Assembly: GCA_013399015.1 (NCBI GenBank)
Contig: VWZX01000996.1
Coordinates: 815,052-879,051 of the forward strand
DNA length: 64,000 nt
Direction: 5' to 3'
Source: Galbula dea
Lineage: Eukaryota; Chordata; Aves; Piciformes; Galbulidae
Shown: positions 61,058-64,000 of the stretch, in pieces
Numbering within the stretch: the stretch's first letter is position 1
How the letters are laid out: each line of letters starts with the position of its first letter
The notes under the pieces: model-generated
Seen by the model: the letters and a program-made list of their open reading frames with translations, nothing else
Database searches by the model: none
Told to the model about the DNA's origin: nothing
Translations under genes and position numbers: made by a program

Positions 61058-61125
61058 GCATGGGCAGGAGTTGGACTCCATGATCCTGGTGTGTCCCTCC
61101 CAGCTCAGGACATTCTGTGGTTCCA
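61058..61125 (+). mobile_element. CR1 LINE tail remnant
   Basis: It contains 'ggagttggactccatgatcc', 'ctcccagctcaggacattct' and GTGGTTCC, the end of the subfamily seen at 22,809. Confidence 0.7.
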
Positions 61126-62361
61126 TGACCAGTGCCATGTCCAGTTCCATGACCAGTGCCTGTTCATCTGCATTTCTCAAAGCAAGGAACTTCAGCTTTG
61201 GTTTTCTCAACACTGAGATCCTTCATTTCCAAAGAAGAGCTGTTGGTGGAGAACAGCACCCTAGAGCTTCCAGCACCAGCTCTTCTGTATGTCCTGAAAG
61301 CATCCAGGGCTTCCAGCTGGAGATCTCCAGGCTCAGCATGGCAAACCCCTGTCCTTGGAATGGGCTATTTCCTTCCACTTTGCCTAATCTTACTTTTGTC
61401 TCATCTTTGGGTCTCTGTCTCACATCTCTTTTAGATTGTCCACTTTCCAAGGGGCAAACTTGCTCTCTCACCAGCACAACCCAGTGCCCAGGAGTGCAGG
61501 AACAAGCTGAAGCATCACAATGGCTGCTGCTGTGACTTATGACTGTGGTGCTGATGGCAAGAGAGGAGAAGGAAAAGCCTAGAATTACAAGCAAGAAGAG
61601 TAAACCAACCTGAATCCTGCAGGGAGGAGGTGCCTGGGGGCTTCTTGTGGGCTTTGAAAGTGGAAGTTGGATTTGCTCAGTGCCTTTTCCATCAGCTCTC
61701 TCTCCCTCACAAAGACCTTTCAAGAAAGTTTCATTTCTCTGGGAGCTCTTGGTCCTCCCAGGCCTTGGTGCTCAAAACCCTAACTCTACTTCAGCATTTC
61801 TCTGTGGGTTGGCTTTGCCTTTGCTTAGAGCAGCCCAATTGCTAATAGGTCAGATGCCCACATCAAAAACCTTCTGAAACCTCCTGGAAACTGAAAATAG
61901 CCTCATTCATTTAGCCTGTGATTAATCTTGTTGGCAGATTTGAGTCTTTGAACTCAATGCACAGCTGGAGACCTGTGCAAGCCTTAGCATGGGCACTGGG
62001 CTTCACATCATGGTCTCCTGGATGCTTCTGCTCCTCTCCAGAGCTGGGCAGTGCTTTTCAGACAGCTGGACTTCCACTTCTGCTGGAACAGCCAATTTCC
62101 TTCACTTGCTGGGTCAAAAGAGGAAAAAACCAAAGCCTTGAAAGCCACTGAAATGAGCACAGAAGAGGGAGAGGTACCCAAGCTGCTCAACCTTTTGGAT
62201 AACTCCTGAGCTGGGCAAATTTAGGGGTGGAAATTTCCCAGGAGCAATGTCATTCTCCAGCCAGTTCCTGAACTTAGCAGGAGTCTGTGGGAGTCCCTGG
62301 GCTGGTCCCTACCCCTCACACCCACCATGGCCTTGCCCCTTTTTGGGCACAGCAGGTCTTT

Positions 62362-62427
62362 GGTAGGTTGATGGTTGGACTTGATAATCTTAAAAGTCTC
62401 TTCCAACCTGAGTGGTTCTGTGGCTCT
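62362..62427 (+). mobile_element. CR1 LINE tail remnant
   Basis: It contains 'ggtaggttgatggttggact', 'ttgataatcttaaaagtctc' and TTCCAACC, then TGGTTCTGTGG. Confidence 0.75.
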
Positions 62428-63944
62428 CTCTTTGGCTGAACTCATGGCTTGCTGAAGATGCTCTGCAGAGGAAGCCTTAGGCACAGAGGTGGTTGCTGAG
62501 AGCCAAGTGCTGGACAACTGGAGAGAAGCTCCCAGGAGCTGCTTTTTGGCTGTGTCATTAAACTGTAAAGACCTGAAACATGTATTTCCCCTTGGGGAAG
62601 ATGCCATTTGTGATAACCAAAAGATGAGTTGACACTTTGAAGGCAGGGGAAGCAATATCTAACCTTCCCCACTCCCCAGCCTGCTGACTAGATGAATGGT
62701 TTTCTGCAGAATGGAGATGTCAGTGTGTGTGAGATCCTCCACCACGCTCTGCCCTTCCACAAAAGTGAATCTTTGGGGGGGGGGGGAAACCCCAACCAAA
62801 CCCACCCAAACCCACTCAGCTTTGCATTTTCCCCTCTTTGTGTGAAATCATGGCCTGTTGGCAGCACTGCCAGGGGTGACTCACACAGATGAGTGTCACA
62901 TCTGCTCCGTGAAGGTGGTGGCTGAGGCAGTGTCATTTTGGGTGACATGCAGCCCTGCACAGCCTGGGGCTAACCATGACCTGGTCATGGACATCCAGTG
63001 AGGATAGGGAAAGCCTTGGGCCATCCACAGTGATGAGGTGATGAGGATGTGATAAGCCTTGGGATATCCCTGGGGGAGGTGGCTTTGTTCTCCTCCTGAT
63101 GAGACATGGAGCTGGGGACAACCTGGTCTGTAGGTAACAGGAGGCAGCAGGAGCAGTCCCAGAGGGGCAGACACTGGTGATGCCCTAAACCAGGAGGATT
63201 CAGGCATCATCTGGGGGTGGAGGACACTCTCCCAAAGTCCTTCAATGATAGGAAAGGAGCTGCTCTGCCCACGAGAGGAGATCCTAAAGCAGCACGAGCC
63301 ACTCAGGAAGAGATCCTGGAAGACAAGCTGGAGTTGTTTCTCCTTTGGCTTCGGGCAACTCTTGAGCTTGGCTGAGTAAAAGTTGCATTTCCTTAGGCTG
63401 AGCCTTGCTTAGCTTGTGGCTCCCTAAAAGGCAGTTCTGAGGGTTTGATTTTTCAGAATGATTCAAGTGGTTATGGTTAGAAACGTGAGGGAGCAGAGGA
63501 CACACACTGTACCACACCTATCAGCAGAGGCTTTTCTGACTCATTTCTTGAGTTTGCTGAGAAAAACAACTCTTCTTATTCTTTTTGACTCTTGTCAGCA
63601 CTGTTGCAGAGCTGGGGCTGAGTGAGGGCAGGGCTAGTGAACCTGTGTGGTGCCCAGCCCCTGCTCTCTGTCCATAATAAACCATACTAATGGAAAGGGA
63701 AGAGGAGCAGCCAGATTTTCAGAGGCTGGGAGATGGTACTGGCAGCCTGGGAGCATGTTGCCTTCCTGGACAGCAAAACCAAAGGAAAGGGTGATGATGG
63801 AGTGGGTGACACCTATCTGGGTGCTGCTGTGACTCTCTGGGCTTCAAGAAGACCCTGCCAGGTTAGCACTTGTACCAAAGAGATTTGGAATGGGCTCTGG
63901 GCTGGAGAGCCAGGCAAAGTTTAGAGGTTACAGAAGTGTAGGGC

Positions 63945-64000
63945 TATCAGTTGGACCTGATGATCTTGGAGGTCCTTTCCAACTGTGATAATTCTGTGAA
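63945..64000 (+). mobile_element. CR1 LINE tail at the window edge
   Basis: It contains 'cagttggacctgatgatctt' and 'ggaggtcctttccaactgtg', then ATTCTGTGAA. It reaches the last base of the window. Confidence 0.75.

Larger units (their letters stand above)
53420..64000. other. Region upstream of IL10, no confident gene
   Basis: About 10.6 kb rich in CR1 pieces. In mammals IL19, IL20 and IL24 follow IL10 on this side. No exon with the paired-cysteine or C-terminal ALGELD-like signatures of those cytokines was recognised, so they lie beyond the window, are diverged, or are missing. Two weak signals deserve a check: a hydrophobic frame at 54,732-55,019 (-) and a possible + strand poly(A) signal at 55,739-55,744. 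Confidence 0.5.

Overview
This window is vertebrate nuclear DNA and almost certainly avian. It carries about 26 pieces of CR1-type LINE retrotransposons (mostly 3' ends with the ATTCTATGATTCTATGATT-like tail), compact introns, and a GC-rich, microchromosome-like composition. It also holds two neighbouring genes whose order and orientation match the tetrapod MAPKAPK2-IL10 locus. The species cannot be fixed from the sequence. No prokaryotic, plasmid or viral features were seen.

Layout. (1) 1-12,370: upstream intergenic DNA with CR1 copies, no recognisable exon, and a perfect CTCF core motif at 9,361-9,374. (2) 12,370-13,450: a CpG island holding the MAPKAPK2 promoter, an ATG-free 5' leader and exon 1. 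(3) 12,837-38,020: the MAPKAPK2 coding region on the + strand, ten exons and 401 codons, all with GT-AG junctions and matching phases. Intron 1 is about 20.2 kb and contains CR1 copies and three tandem-repeat tracts. The 3'UTR probably ends near 39,410 after an ATTAAA signal. (4) About 39.4-47.9 kb: intergenic, with CR1 fragments. (5) 47,865-53,160: IL10 on the - strand, five exons and 177 codons, with a TATA box at 53,188-53,193 and a 1.76 kb 3'UTR. That UTR carries eight AUUUA pentamers, a GU repeat and an AU repeat. (6) 53.2-64 kb: DNA upstream of IL10 with a high density of CR1 pieces and no confident gene. IL19/IL20/IL24 exons, which follow IL10 in mammals, were not recognised.

The two genes are functionally linked by known biology. 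MAPKAPK2 (MK2) is the p38-activated kinase that controls stability and translation of AU-rich cytokine mRNAs, IL10 among them. IL10 is the anti-inflammatory cytokine that limits the same response. The exon models were built by direct translation and splice-site reading. Comparisons with mammalian family members come from general knowledge, and no alignment was run. The locus looks like an ordinary conserved avian locus, and no convincing undescribed system was found. The points most worth a second look are regulatory: the CTCF site, the IL10 3'UTR elements, the A/T-rich tandem tract upstream of IL10, the minisatellites, and an ambiguous possible transcript end on the + strand near 55.7 kb.
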